Positions 45,181 to 54,409 of a DNA stretch of 64,000 nucleotides are shown here, one piece after another. The notes under the pieces were generated by a model. It made no database searches, had not been told where the DNA came from, and was given only the letters and a program-made list of their open reading frames with translations. The translations under genes and the position numbers were made by a program. Each line of letters opens with the position of its first letter. The stretch's first letter is position 1. Location: assembly GCA_016709025.1 (NCBI GenBank), contig JADJEQ010000008.1, positions 124,001-188,000 on the forward strand. Direction: 5' to 3'. The DNA comes from Bacteroidales bacterium. Its GTDB lineage: Bacteria > Bacteroidota > Bacteroidia > Bacteroidales > Lentimicrobiaceae.

Positions 45181-46317
45181 ATGATCAAGAGCCTGCACAA
45201 GAGGATTAAACGAAATCTTATTAATCTGCCCGGATGGCGGTCAAAACGGCGGATTGTCGTTATCGAATCAGATGACTGTGGAAGCATCCGGATGTCATCC
45301 AAAGAAGCATATAATCACTTTCTTGAAAAGGGGTATCCGGTTGATAAAGATCCTTACAACCGTTTTGATTCACTTGAATCGAACGATGACCTTGAGAAAC
45401 TGTTTGGGGTTCTTTCTTCTGTAAAGGATAAAAACGGAAATCCTGCACTGATGACTGCAAACAGTCTGGTTGCAAATCCCGATTTTGATAAAATAAAAGA
45501 ATCAGGTTTTACCTCCTACTTTTACGAACCACTCCCCAAAACATTAGAAAAGTACCCTAATCACGACCGTGTTTTAAATCTATTCAAGGAAGGAATATTG
45601 AACAGGGTGATAAAACCACAGTTTCACGGCAGGGAGCATCTGAATGTGAATGTTTGGATGAATGCTTTAAGATCTGGTGAGGTTGCTGTAAGGGAAGCAT
45701 TTGCATATCGTATGCAAAGTTTTCATTCTCAAAACGATCCGGTTTATTTCAATGAATACATGGATGCTCTGGCTTTTCAAAGTGATGAAGATATTCCGGG
45801 TTTATCAATGCTCCTTGAGGATGGTACAAAATTATTCAGGGAATTATGGGGTTTTGATTCCCGGTCATTTATTGCGCCGTGTTATATTTGGAGCAGCAGC
45901 CTGGAGCAAACGCTCAGAAATTGTGGCGTAAAATACATTCAGGGAATGATTAACCAGTTTGAACCAATTTCAGGTACACCCTTTAAGTATGATTTGAAAT
46001 ATCATTATATGGGGCAAAAAAACAAACTGGGTCAGAGATATTTAATCCGTAATGCATTTTTTGAACCCAGTCATACCCCGGAAACCGATAGTGTGGGTGA
46101 CTGCCTCAAACGAATATCCACCTCTTTTATCTGGAACAAACCTGCAATCATTAGTACTCACCGATTGAATTTTATGGGCTCTCTTATTCCTGAAAACAGA
46201 GACAATGGATTGAGATTACTGGCTGAATTACTAAAACAAATTGTTGGTAATTGGCCTGATGTTGAATTTATGTCTTCAGATGAATTGGGTGACCTGATGA
46301 ATGTCAACGGGAATTAA
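45181..46317 (+). CDS. CE4/NodB-like polysaccharide deacetylase family protein, copy D3
   Basis: 378 residues with the common start LINLPGWRSKRRIVVIESDD. The Asp pair is D31-D32, but the next residue is Cys33 where D1, D2 and D4 have Trp. FHGREH supplies H149 and H153, SFIAPCYIWS replaces RxPY, and STHR supplies H327. All proposed catalytic residues are kept, so it should still be active. It begins after a 126-base AT-rich spacer and ends 3 bases before the next glycosyltransferase. Confidence 0.7.
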   Translation: MIKSLHKRIKRNLINLPGWRSKRRIVVIESDDCGSIRMSSKEAYNHFLEKGYPVDKDPYNRFDSLESNDDLEKLFGVLSSVKDKNGNPALMTANSLVANPDFDKIKESGFTSYFYEPLPKTLEKYPNHDRVLNLFKEGILNRVIKPQFHGREHLNVNVWMNALRSGEVAVREAFAYRMQSFHSQNDPVYFNEYMDALAFQSDEDIPGLSMLLEDGTKLFRELWGFDSRSFIAPCYIWSSSLEQTLRNCGVKYIQGMINQFEPISGTPFKYDLKYHYMGQKNKLGQRYLIRNAFFEPSHTPETDSVGDCLKRISTSFIWNKPAIISTHRLNFMGSLIPENRDNGLRLLAELLKQIVGNWPDVEFMSSDELGDLMNVNGN

Positions 46318-46320
46318 CCA

Positions 46321-47478
46321 ATGACCGCTAAAAAGCAAAGAATTCTTTTTATAATCCCGTCGCTCGAAGAGGGTGGCGCTGAAAGAGTTTTGGTGAATCT
46401 TCTGAATAAGTTTGATTTTCAGCGCTTTGAAGTTGATTTGTGTGTGGTCGAAAACAGGGGTATTTATTTTGGTGAAATTCCTTCACAGGTAAACATAATT
46501 ACTTTTTTTAACAATCCATTTGTTTGTAAAGTATTCAATGGTCTGCATGTAAGATTTAACATTAATTTATTTTACAAATGGATTGCAAACCGAAAGATTA
46601 AGGGTAATTACGAAGTCGGGATTTCATTTCTGGATAGTGCATATACGGATATCCTGTTTTTTTTAAAAGGGAAAGTATCTAAAAGGATTTCCTGGGTACA
46701 CTCGAGTTACCAGACATATCTGAATTTTGGCAAGTTTTATACAGGAGCTTACAAAGAAAGAATTATTGCAAACCGATACAGTAAGCTCGATAGAATTGTT
46801 TTCGTTTCAAACGACTCAAAAAAGGAATTTGAGGAAATATTTGGTCAGTTTCCGGGAATGAGCGTAATCTATAATATGATCGATGCAAAAGGAGTAAAGA
46901 AAAAGGCTGAAGCTCCATTTACTGCTCTTTTCGATGCTGATGTAACAAACATTGTTGCTCTCGGAGTTCTACTTCCTGTAAAAGGATACGATAAACTAAT
47001 CAGGGCAGCCAGATTACTTAAGAATGATGGAGTCAGGTTTAAACTCAGTATACTCGGTAATGGTGACCTCGAAAATGAACTTAAACTGCTGGTAAAGGAG
47101 TTGGATCTGGAAAAAGAGGTTGAGCTTGCCGGATTTCATTATAATCCTTTTCCTTATCTGAAGCAATCGGATGTTTTTGTTATGACATCTGTTTCAGAGG
47201 GTTTGCCAACTGCTTTGATCGAAGCAATGATACTGGGGCTGCCAACAGTTGTAACAGATTGCAGCGGATGTCGCGAGATAGCCGGCCAGGGCGAATTCAG
47301 TATTATGACTCCACAGACAGATATTGGTATTTACCAGGGTCTGAAGGAAGCAATCAATAACCCTTCTAAACAAACCTATTTTCGGGATAAGTCATTGGAA
47401 AGAGCTGCCCTTTTTGATGACTCCCGAATTCTCCAGCAGGTTTATGACCTTCTGAAAAACAATCCCGCTACTCTATGA
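46321..47478 (+). CDS. Glycosyltransferase family 4 protein
   Basis: 385 residues. The acceptor domain starts RILFIIPSLEEGGAERVLVNLLNKF, the classic GT4 GGAERV loop. The donor domain has IVALGVLLPVKGYDKLIRAARLL, VELAGFHYNPFPYLKQSDVFVMTSVSEGLPTALIEAMILGLPTVVTDCSG, with EX7E in SEGLPTALIE. It transfers a sugar to the growing repeat unit. It overlaps the next glycosyltransferase by 4 bases, and follows D3 by 3 bases. Confidence 0.92.
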   Translation: MTAKKQRILFIIPSLEEGGAERVLVNLLNKFDFQRFEVDLCVVENRGIYFGEIPSQVNIITFFNNPFVCKVFNGLHVRFNINLFYKWIANRKIKGNYEVGISFLDSAYTDILFFLKGKVSKRISWVHSSYQTYLNFGKFYTGAYKERIIANRYSKLDRIVFVSNDSKKEFEEIFGQFPGMSVIYNMIDAKGVKKKAEAPFTALFDADVTNIVALGVLLPVKGYDKLIRAARLLKNDGVRFKLSILGNGDLENELKLLVKELDLEKEVELAGFHYNPFPYLKQSDVFVMTSVSEGLPTALIEAMILGLPTVVTDCSGCREIAGQGEFSIMTPQTDIGIYQGLKEAINNPSKQTYFRDKSLERAALFDDSRILQQVYDLLKNNPATL

Positions 47479-48695
47479 AAATCCTTCAGGTAAGTTCAAC
47501 AATAAATACTTCAGCAATAGGACGTATTGCTGAAGAAATTGGTCAGTTAGCCATTGATAAAGGGGATGAGAGTTTTGTGGCTTATAGCCATATGGGGCCC
47601 AATGGAAGTAAGTCACGCGTTATTAAAGTCGGGAGTACATTCGATACATACTTCCATGGTATCCAAACCAGGATTTTCGATAACCATGCTTTCGCTTCTA
47701 AAGCAGCTACCCGAAAACTGATCAGGCAAATTGAAGAAATTGATCCCGATGTTATCGGTGTTCATAATGTTCATGGGTATTACCTGAACATGGAGATATT
47801 TTTCGATTATCTGAAAAAAGTAAATAAGCCTGTAATTTATACACTTCACGACTGTTGGTCATTCACCGGACATTGCAGCTATTTTGATTTTGTAAAATGC
47901 GACCGGTGGAAAACCCAATGCTATTCATGTCCAAGTAAGAAGGCTTATCCTTCAAGCTGGCTGTTGGATCGATCAAAGGAGAATTACCACAGGAAAAAGG
48001 AAATATTCAATGGGGTTTCTAATCTAACAATTGTAACACCTTCCGAATGGCTGGCAAAGCTGGTTAAGCAATCTTTCCTGGCCGGTTATCCTGTTCAGGT
48101 CATCAATAACGGGGTAAATACCAGTGTTTTTCACTCTGTTGTTTCTTCCGGTATCAGAGATAAACACGGAATAGGTCAGAAGAAAATGATTCTTGGTGTT
48201 GCATATATCTGGTCTCACCGAAAAGGTTTAGACGAATTCATAGAATTGAGCAAGCACCTTCCTGAAGATTACATCACGTTTCTTGTAGGATTAAGTTCTG
48301 CACAGATTGACCGGCTTCCGGCTAACATTAAAGGAATCGGACGTACCGAAAATGTTGAAGAACTGGCTGCCCTGTATTCGGCTGCCGATGTTTTTGTTAA
48401 TCCCACCTGGCAAGACAATTTTCCAACCACAAATCTTGAATCACTTGCTTGTGGCACTCCTGTAATAACCTATAATACGGGCGGAAGTCCTGAAGCCATT
48501 GATGAACAAACCGGTATCGTAGTAGAAAAAGGTGATATTAATGGTTTGAAAAATGCAATATTCAGAATTATTGGAAATGGTAAAAATCATTACAACCTGA
48601 ATTGCAGGGAAAGGGCGATTTCTCTTTTCAGAAAAGAAGACCGCAATGCAGACTATCTTGATCTTTACCGGAAAATGTTGTCATCCGGAAAATAA
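47475..48695 (+). CDS. GT4 glycosyltransferase, WcaC/colanic-type, copy a
   Basis: 406 residues. It has MKILQVSSTINTSAIGRIAEEIG at the start. The HDCWSFTGHCSYFD block comes with a Cys-rich segment (about residues 130-160), a hallmark of this colanic-acid-type GT4 subfamily that may bind zinc. The donor domain has VNPTWQDNFPTTNLESLACGTPVITYNTGGSPEAID. It is a clear paralog of the enzyme at 52031-53242. It overlaps the preceding glycosyltransferase by 4 bases. Confidence 0.9.
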   Translation: MKILQVSSTINTSAIGRIAEEIGQLAIDKGDESFVAYSHMGPNGSKSRVIKVGSTFDTYFHGIQTRIFDNHAFASKAATRKLIRQIEEIDPDVIGVHNVHGYYLNMEIFFDYLKKVNKPVIYTLHDCWSFTGHCSYFDFVKCDRWKTQCYSCPSKKAYPSSWLLDRSKENYHRKKEIFNGVSNLTIVTPSEWLAKLVKQSFLAGYPVQVINNGVNTSVFHSVVSSGIRDKHGIGQKKMILGVAYIWSHRKGLDEFIELSKHLPEDYITFLVGLSSAQIDRLPANIKGIGRTENVEELAALYSAADVFVNPTWQDNFPTTNLESLACGTPVITYNTGGSPEAIDEQTGIVVEKGDINGLKNAIFRIIGNGKNHYNLNCRERAISLFRKEDRNADYLDLYRKMLSSGK

Positions 48696-48741
48696 TCAAC
48701 ATTCCAGGGATTGAATAAACAAATTTTCTAATTGCCACTGT

Positions 48742-49881
48742 GTGTTTTATAATCTGAAAAAATCATTCATCAGTCACATGCAGAATTTACCCGGTTGGCG
48801 GACCAACCGGAAAATTGTGGTGATTGAGTCAGATGATTGGGGAAGCATCAGGATGCCATCGCGGCAAGTGTTTGACAGTCTCAAGAATGATGGCTATCAG
48901 GTTGAGCAGGATCCGTTTTTAAAGTTTGATAGTCTGGCAAGTGAAAGTGATCTGACAAATCTCTTTGAAGTCTTATCATCGGTAAAAGACATCAATGGAA
49001 AACACGCAAAGATTACAGCCAATACGATAATGGTAAACCCTGATTTTGAAAAGATTAAGGCATCTGACTTCTCCGAATACCATTTTGAGCCGTTTACCAA
49101 AACCTTGAGCCGATATCCAAATCATGCCCGAAGTTTTGATTTATGGAAGGAAGGAATGTATAATGAAGTGTTTCATCCTCAATTTCATGGGAGGGAGCAT
49201 CTGAATGTCGGAAGATGGATGAAAGCACTTCAGATGAATGACCCGGTTGTAAGACATGCTTTTAACCTTGGAATGATAAGTATAAGTTCCGAGCCATCTG
49301 AAATGCGTTTTGGCTACATGGAAGCACTGGATCATTTTTCGCCGGAAGAAAAGGCTGAAAAACAAGCAGTGATCAGTGAAGGACTGGAATTATTCAGGCA
49401 AACATTTGGTTATTCTTCAGGCTCTTTTATAGCCTGTTGCTATGTATGGGATAATGAAATCGAACAGGTATTGCAAAAGAATGGAGTTAAATATATTCAG
49501 GGTGTGGCTCAGCAATTGTTACCCCAGACCAAAAACAATGTGCATTTCTATAAAAAGAAATACCATTACATAGGGCAGCGAAACAGTTTGTCGCAGTCAT
49601 ATCTCACGCGAAATACCTATTTTGAGCCCTGTCTGTTGCCCGAAACAACGGATAATGTCGGTTATTGCATGAAGAGGACGGAAATTGCTTTTAAACTCCG
49701 GAAACCTGCAATCATTGCCTCGCACAGACTTAATTTTATCGGGGGTATTCATCCCGAAAATAGTGACCGGAATCTGAAACTGTTCAGGAATTTGCTTGTA
49801 AAGATTACCCAAAAGTGGCCAGATGTTGAGTTTATGACCTCAGATGAATTGGGTAATTTAATTGATAGCCGGGTTAGCTAA
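48742..49881 (+). CDS. CE4/NodB-like polysaccharide deacetylase family protein, copy D4
   Basis: 379 residues from a GTG at 48742. This start gives the same spacing to MQNLPGWRTNRKIVVIESDDWGS as in the other copies; an ATG at 48778 would remove 12 residues. Active-site candidates are D31-D32, H149 and H153 in FHGREH, SFIACCYVWD and H328, where the context is ASHR instead of STHR. It lies between a WcaC-type glycosyltransferase and two methyltransferases, in the block that seems to be duplicated. Confidence 0.7.
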   Translation: MFYNLKKSFISHMQNLPGWRTNRKIVVIESDDWGSIRMPSRQVFDSLKNDGYQVEQDPFLKFDSLASESDLTNLFEVLSSVKDINGKHAKITANTIMVNPDFEKIKASDFSEYHFEPFTKTLSRYPNHARSFDLWKEGMYNEVFHPQFHGREHLNVGRWMKALQMNDPVVRHAFNLGMISISSEPSEMRFGYMEALDHFSPEEKAEKQAVISEGLELFRQTFGYSSGSFIACCYVWDNEIEQVLQKNGVKYIQGVAQQLLPQTKNNVHFYKKKYHYIGQRNSLSQSYLTRNTYFEPCLLPETTDNVGYCMKRTEIAFKLRKPAIIASHRLNFIGGIHPENSDRNLKLFRNLLVKITQKWPDVEFMTSDELGNLIDSRVS

Positions 49882-49948
49882 AAACAGGATATTCGTCGTA
49901 TCTTTATAAATGTTTTCATATTTAGTTTAATTGTAGAATCTGTCATTC

Positions 49949-50916
49949 ATGAGAATTCCATTTCGTGAAGCCCGGATAAGGCCCATAATTGTTGGTAATC
50001 TCAAGTATTCTGAATTTATTACCAATTTATTACCTATAGTAGCCGGGGCAACAGGAAATGCTCGTTATTGTTATGGAGTCTGGATGCGTCATCTTATATA
50101 CCTTGCCAGATTTAACGGAGGGTCGGTGCCGGAAAAAGTTACTGAGATCGGACCGGGTGATTCAATTGGAGTTGGATTGGCAGCTTTGCTCTCCGGATCA
50201 GAAAGTTATTTCGCCCTGGAAGTTGTAAAATATTGGAACAGTGAGCGTAATCTCCGAATCTTTGATGAGTTGATCGAATTATTCCAAAAAGAGAAGAAAT
50301 CCCTGATAATAATGAATTTCCATTGTTGCAGCCAGTTCTGGATAATTATGCATTCCCTGTACAAATAATTACCGAAGCTATCCTTGAAAGAGCCCTGAAT
50401 AAGCAAAGAATTCAGCTTATCCGGGAGGAATTGTTAAATCCTGAAAATGAGAATAATGTCTGGATACGTTGTAAGGTTCCGTGGTACGATAAGGGAATAA
50501 TTGAGCCTGAATCTCAGGATTTTATTTTCTCACATGTTGTTATACAACACATTGATGATATTAACAACACATTTTTTAATATGAATTACTGGCTTAAGCC
50601 TGGTGGTTACGTTTCTCATCTGATCGATTACAAATCACTTGGATTCACAACCAGATGGAATGGTCACTGGACATTTTCTGATTGGGAATGGCGCATTTTG
50701 GTTGGCGGACGGAAGTTTTCACAGAACAAGTTACCTCATAGTGCTTACATTCAGTTGTTTGAAGCTTACAATTTCAAAATTCTATTTATGAGCATTAATA
50801 AAAAAGCGAATGCGTTGACAAAAAGCATGCTTGCAAAAAAGTACCGGATGCTTTCACAGGATGATTTATGTACATGTGAATCATTTATTGTTGCTCAAAA
50901 ACCACTGTCTGCATAA
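49949..50916 (+). pseudogene. Class I SAM-dependent methyltransferase M1, frameshifted
   Basis: The two frames 49949-50368 and 50323-50916 together match M2 (51051-52016) from end to end. One base missing in the A5 run 50286-50290 restores LFQKREEIPDNNEFPLLQP and a protein of 322 residues against 321 in M2. The first frame keeps SAM motif I (EIGPGDSIGVGLAAL). The second has the later FIFSHVVIQHIDDI motif and LKPGGYVSHLIDYKS. It would methylate a sugar of the glycan. It is either a true pseudogene covered by M2 or a sequencing artefact. Confidence 0.78.
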
Positions 50917-51050
50917 AAGCACTAAGTTAAATGCCATATTTCTGAGTTATCATTGTTACAGTTCCCATCCGGTATACTTCCAAACAATTACCCATAAAGA
51001 TTGTCTCTTTTCGCCGTTGATAATACAATTACATTAAATCTGAATATTAA

Positions 51051-52016
51051 ATGAATTTTCCATTTCGTGAAGCCAGGTTGAAACCAATTGTTGTGGGTAT
51101 ATTGAAATATTCACCACTGGTTACCAAATGGTTACCTGTTTCTGCCGGTGGCACATCCAACGCACGTTATTGTTATGCTGTATGGATGCGTCATCTCCAG
51201 TTTCTGGCTAAACATTCCGGAGGAAGTATTCCGGCTAAAGTTGCAGAATTGGGTCCCGGCGATTCAATTGGTGTTGGTCTGGCAGCTTTGCTGTCGGGCG
51301 TTGAAAATTATTTTGCACTCGATGTAATCAAATATTGGAACAATGAGCGCAATCTAAGGATACTTGATGAATTAACGGAAATGTTTCGCAACCGTGAGAA
51401 AATACCCGGGAATGACGAATTTCCATTGCTTCAGCCACATCCCGAAGTTTTTAATTTTCCTTCTCAGGTAATTTCGGATGCAATACTCGGGCAATCCCTG
51501 AATCCCGACAGGATAAGGCGGATTCGTGAAGAATTGATGAATCCTGAGAATGAGAAAAATGTTTTTATTCGTTATAAAATTCCGTGGTATGACAAAGGGA
51601 TCATTGTGCCGGAGTCACTTGATTTTATATTCTCGCACACTGTGTTGCAACATATTGATGACATTGACAATGCTTATGCTGCAATGAGCCTTTGGTTGAA
51701 ACCAGGGGGATTTTTATCTCATCTGATTGATTATAAATCAATGGGCTTTACAACCCGGTGGAACGGACACTGGACCTTCCCGGACTGGGAATGGCGGATG
51801 ATGGTGGGAGGACGTAAATTTTCCATAAACAGAGAACCACACAGTGTACACATCAGGCTTTTTGCGAAAAATCATTTCAAAATACTTTTCCTGAGAATTG
51901 AAAATACCAAAAGTACACTTGCCAGAACCCGTCTTGCAACCAAATACAAGTCACTTTCTGACGAAGATTTATGTACCAGCGGCGCTTACCTGATTGCTCA
52001 AAAAGAGTTATCCTGA
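51051..52016 (+). CDS. Class I SAM-dependent methyltransferase M2
   Basis: 321 residues, cytoplasmic. The N-terminus MNFPFREARLKPIVVG is shared with M1. SAM-binding motif I is ELGPGDSIGVGLAAL with GPGDSIGVG at residues 68-76. The post-core part has SLDFIFSHTVLQHIDDID and LKPGGFLSHLIDYKSMGF, then a Trp-rich region (NGHWTFPDWEWRMM). It likely methylates a sugar in the repeat unit, perhaps as a chain modification. It stands in tandem with M1 and is followed 14 bases later by a WcaC-type glycosyltransferase. Confidence 0.85.
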   Translation: MNFPFREARLKPIVVGILKYSPLVTKWLPVSAGGTSNARYCYAVWMRHLQFLAKHSGGSIPAKVAELGPGDSIGVGLAALLSGVENYFALDVIKYWNNERNLRILDELTEMFRNREKIPGNDEFPLLQPHPEVFNFPSQVISDAILGQSLNPDRIRRIREELMNPENEKNVFIRYKIPWYDKGIIVPESLDFIFSHTVLQHIDDIDNAYAAMSLWLKPGGFLSHLIDYKSMGFTTRWNGHWTFPDWEWRMMVGGRKFSINREPHSVHIRLFAKNHFKILFLRIENTKSTLARTRLATKYKSLSDEDLCTSGAYLIAQKELS

Positions 52017-52030
52017 TAACATTTTATAAC

Positions 52031-53242
52031 TTGAAGGTTCTTCATATTAATACTGCGCTTGTTACTGATGCCCCCGGGCGCATTGCTGAGGAAATTGGGA
52101 AAGTACTTATTTCCAATGGACATGAAAATTATATCGGGTATGGCCGGTATTCGCGCTCCATTACGTCGGAGCCGGTCAGGATCGGAAACAACCGTGATCA
52201 GATGTTGCATGTTCTGATGACACGCCTGCTCGATCAACATGGATTTTGGTCAACTGCTGCTACAAAAAAGCTCACGGAGGATATCAGCAGGATTGATCCG
52301 GATGTAATTCACCTGCACAACCTCCACGGATATTACCTGAATGTTGACGTCCTTTTTAAATACCTGAAGTCGGCAGGGAAACCTGTTGTCTGGACTATGC
52401 ATGATTGCTGGCCTTTTACAGGGCATTGCAGTCATTATGATTATGTAGGATGTAACCGCTGGAAAACAAAATGTTTTTCATGCCCAAACAAGAAAGCATA
52501 TCCATCCAGCTGGTTTATGGATAATTCTACGGGCAACTTTTTCAGGAAAAAAGAAATTTTTACAGGGTTGGATTCTATGCATATTGTAGCTCCATCAGAA
52601 TGGCTGGCAAATCAGGTAAAGGAATCATTTCTTAAGAATTACCCTGTTGAGGTTTTATCCAATGGAGTAAATCTCTCAATTTTCAAACCGAAAAGTGAGA
52701 ATGATACTTTGAAATTGCGGTATGGTTTATCCGGAAAAAAAATTATTCTTGGTGTGGCTAGTTTTTGGGGCCGGCACAAAGGACTTGAAGATTTTATAAG
52801 ATTGAGCGATCTGATATCAGATGATTCAGTGATTGTATTAATCGGGCTTAATAAAAAGCAACAGGAAGGTTTGCCTGTAAACATAACCGGTTTATCGCGA
52901 ACGGAGAATATTGATGAATTGGCTGCATTCTATTCAGCGGCTGATGTCTTTGTAAATCCTACTTATGTTGATACTTTCCCCACGACCAATCTCGAGGCAT
53001 TGGCTTGTGGTACCCCAGTGGTTACATACAATACCGGAGGAAGTCCTGAGTCTTTGGATTTTGAAACAGGTATGGTCGTCGAAAAGGGTGACTTATCAGC
53101 ACTTTTCGCTGCGGTAGATTCAATACTAGATCGAGGTAAAGCGATTTTTACTAAAAAATGTCTTGCAAGAGCGGAATTGCTGTACAACAAAGAAAGTTGT
53201 TACCTGAAATATCTGGAACTTTATTACAGGCTGTTATCATGA
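52031..53242 (+). CDS. GT4 glycosyltransferase, WcaC/colanic-type, copy b
   Basis: 403 residues from a TTG at 52031, giving MKVLHINTALVTDAPGRIAEEIG, which aligns with the start of copy a. The frame is open back to an ATG at 51971, but that start would overlap M2 and add 20 residues with no counterpart. It has the HDCWPFTGHCSHYD block, the Cys-rich segment and the donor domain FVNPTYVDTFPTTNLEALACGTPVVTYN. The same sugar and linkage as copy a are possible but not shown. It ends about 100 bases before the FucNAc pathway genes. Confidence 0.88.
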   Translation: MKVLHINTALVTDAPGRIAEEIGKVLISNGHENYIGYGRYSRSITSEPVRIGNNRDQMLHVLMTRLLDQHGFWSTAATKKLTEDISRIDPDVIHLHNLHGYYLNVDVLFKYLKSAGKPVVWTMHDCWPFTGHCSHYDYVGCNRWKTKCFSCPNKKAYPSSWFMDNSTGNFFRKKEIFTGLDSMHIVAPSEWLANQVKESFLKNYPVEVLSNGVNLSIFKPKSENDTLKLRYGLSGKKIILGVASFWGRHKGLEDFIRLSDLISDDSVIVLIGLNKKQQEGLPVNITGLSRTENIDELAAFYSAADVFVNPTYVDTFPTTNLEALACGTPVVTYNTGGSPESLDFETGMVVEKGDLSALFAAVDSILDRGKAIFTKKCLARAELLYNKESCYLKYLELYYRLLS

Positions 53243-53343
53243 AACTACCAATTGCAGTCTTTTTGAGCTGGTTGAAATTTTGTTAAACTCTGTTGAAAAT
53301 GGAATTATAATCTGGCAGAATTCATTAAATACATATAAAAGGC

Positions 53344-54360
53344 ATGTTTAAAGATAAGATTTTACTCATTACCGGCGGAACCGGTTCATTTGGAAATGCA
53401 GTGCTTAATCGTTTCCTTAAAACGGATATCAGAGAAATCAGGATTTTTAGCAGGGATGAAAAGAAGCAGGACGATATGCGTCACCAGTTGAATAATTCTA
53501 AGGTAAAGTTTTATATCGGCGATGTGCGGGATCGGCAAAGTATTGACAGCGCAGTGAAGGGTGTGGATTATATATTCCATGCTGCTGCCCTGAAGCAGGT
53601 ACCATCGTGCGAGTTTTTTCCAATGGAAGCTGTTAAAACCAATGTTATCGGAGCAGGTAATGTGCTGGACTCTGCAGTTGACCATGAAGTAAAGCGTGTT
53701 ATTCTGCTAAGTACCGACAAAGCTGTTTATCCCATAAATGCGATGGGGCTGAGCAAAGCGATGATGGAAAAAGTGATGGTGGCAAAGGCCCGCAGTTTGG
53801 GCGAAAACTCAAAAACAGTGATTTGTGGAACCCGGTATGGGAATGTTATGGCGTCAAGGGGCTCAGTAATTCCACTTTTTATAGATCAGATAAAAGAGGG
53901 GAAAGATCTCACCGTTACTGATCCTAACATGACCCGCTTTATGATGACGTTGGAGGATGCAGTGGATCTGGTGCTTTTTGCTTATGAAAATGGGAGAAAC
54001 GGGGATGTTTTTGTTCAGAAGTCACCGGCATCGACCATTCATGATCTGGCCCAGGCTCTGATTGAATTGTACAATTCAAAAAGTGAAATTAAAGTAATTG
54101 GTACCCGTCATGGTGAAAAACTCTATGAAACTCTTGTAAACCGGGAAGAAATGGCAAAGGCAACAGATATGGGTAATTACTTCAGGGTGAAAGCAGATAA
54201 CCGTGATCTGAATTATGACATATATTTCTCAAAAGGCCAGGAGAAATTATCAGTCCTTGAAGATTACCATTCTCATAATACGGAAAGACTAGATGTTGAA
54301 GGGACGAAAAAACTTCTGATGAAACTTGAAGTCATAAAGAAGGATGTCGGAATTTACTAA
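53344..54360 (+). CDS. capE: UDP-GlcNAc 4,6-dehydratase/5-epimerase (CapE/WbjB/FnlA type)
   Basis: A 338-residue extended SDR. ITGGTGSFGNAVLNRFL is the NAD(P)-binding glycine motif. STDKAVYPINAMGLSKAMMEK is the catalytic region, where the Tyr of YxxxK is Met, as in CapE-type enzymes. RYGNVMASRGSVIPLF is the substrate block. It makes UDP-2-acetamido-2,6-dideoxy-beta-L-arabino-hex-4-ulose, the first step to UDP-L-FucNAc. The assignment is firm because capF and capG follow. A 101-base spacer upstream could hold a promoter. Confidence 0.93.
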   Translation: MFKDKILLITGGTGSFGNAVLNRFLKTDIREIRIFSRDEKKQDDMRHQLNNSKVKFYIGDVRDRQSIDSAVKGVDYIFHAAALKQVPSCEFFPMEAVKTNVIGAGNVLDSAVDHEVKRVILLSTDKAVYPINAMGLSKAMMEKVMVAKARSLGENSKTVICGTRYGNVMASRGSVIPLFIDQIKEGKDLTVTDPNMTRFMMTLEDAVDLVLFAYENGRNGDVFVQKSPASTIHDLAQALIELYNSKSEIKVIGTRHGEKLYETLVNREEMAKATDMGNYFRVKADNRDLNYDIYFSKGQEKLSVLEDYHSHNTERLDVEGTKKLLMKLEVIKKDVGIY

Positions 54361-54409
54361 ATCCGGAAATTAAAAGATAGACTGTACTTAAACTGAATAA
54401 AGTTTCAAA

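Noticed and set aside
51971..52030. Extended N-terminus of the WcaC-type glycosyltransferase copy b from the ATG at 51971
   Set aside because: The extra 20 residues overlap the methyltransferase and have no match in copy a; the TTG at 52031 aligns exactly.
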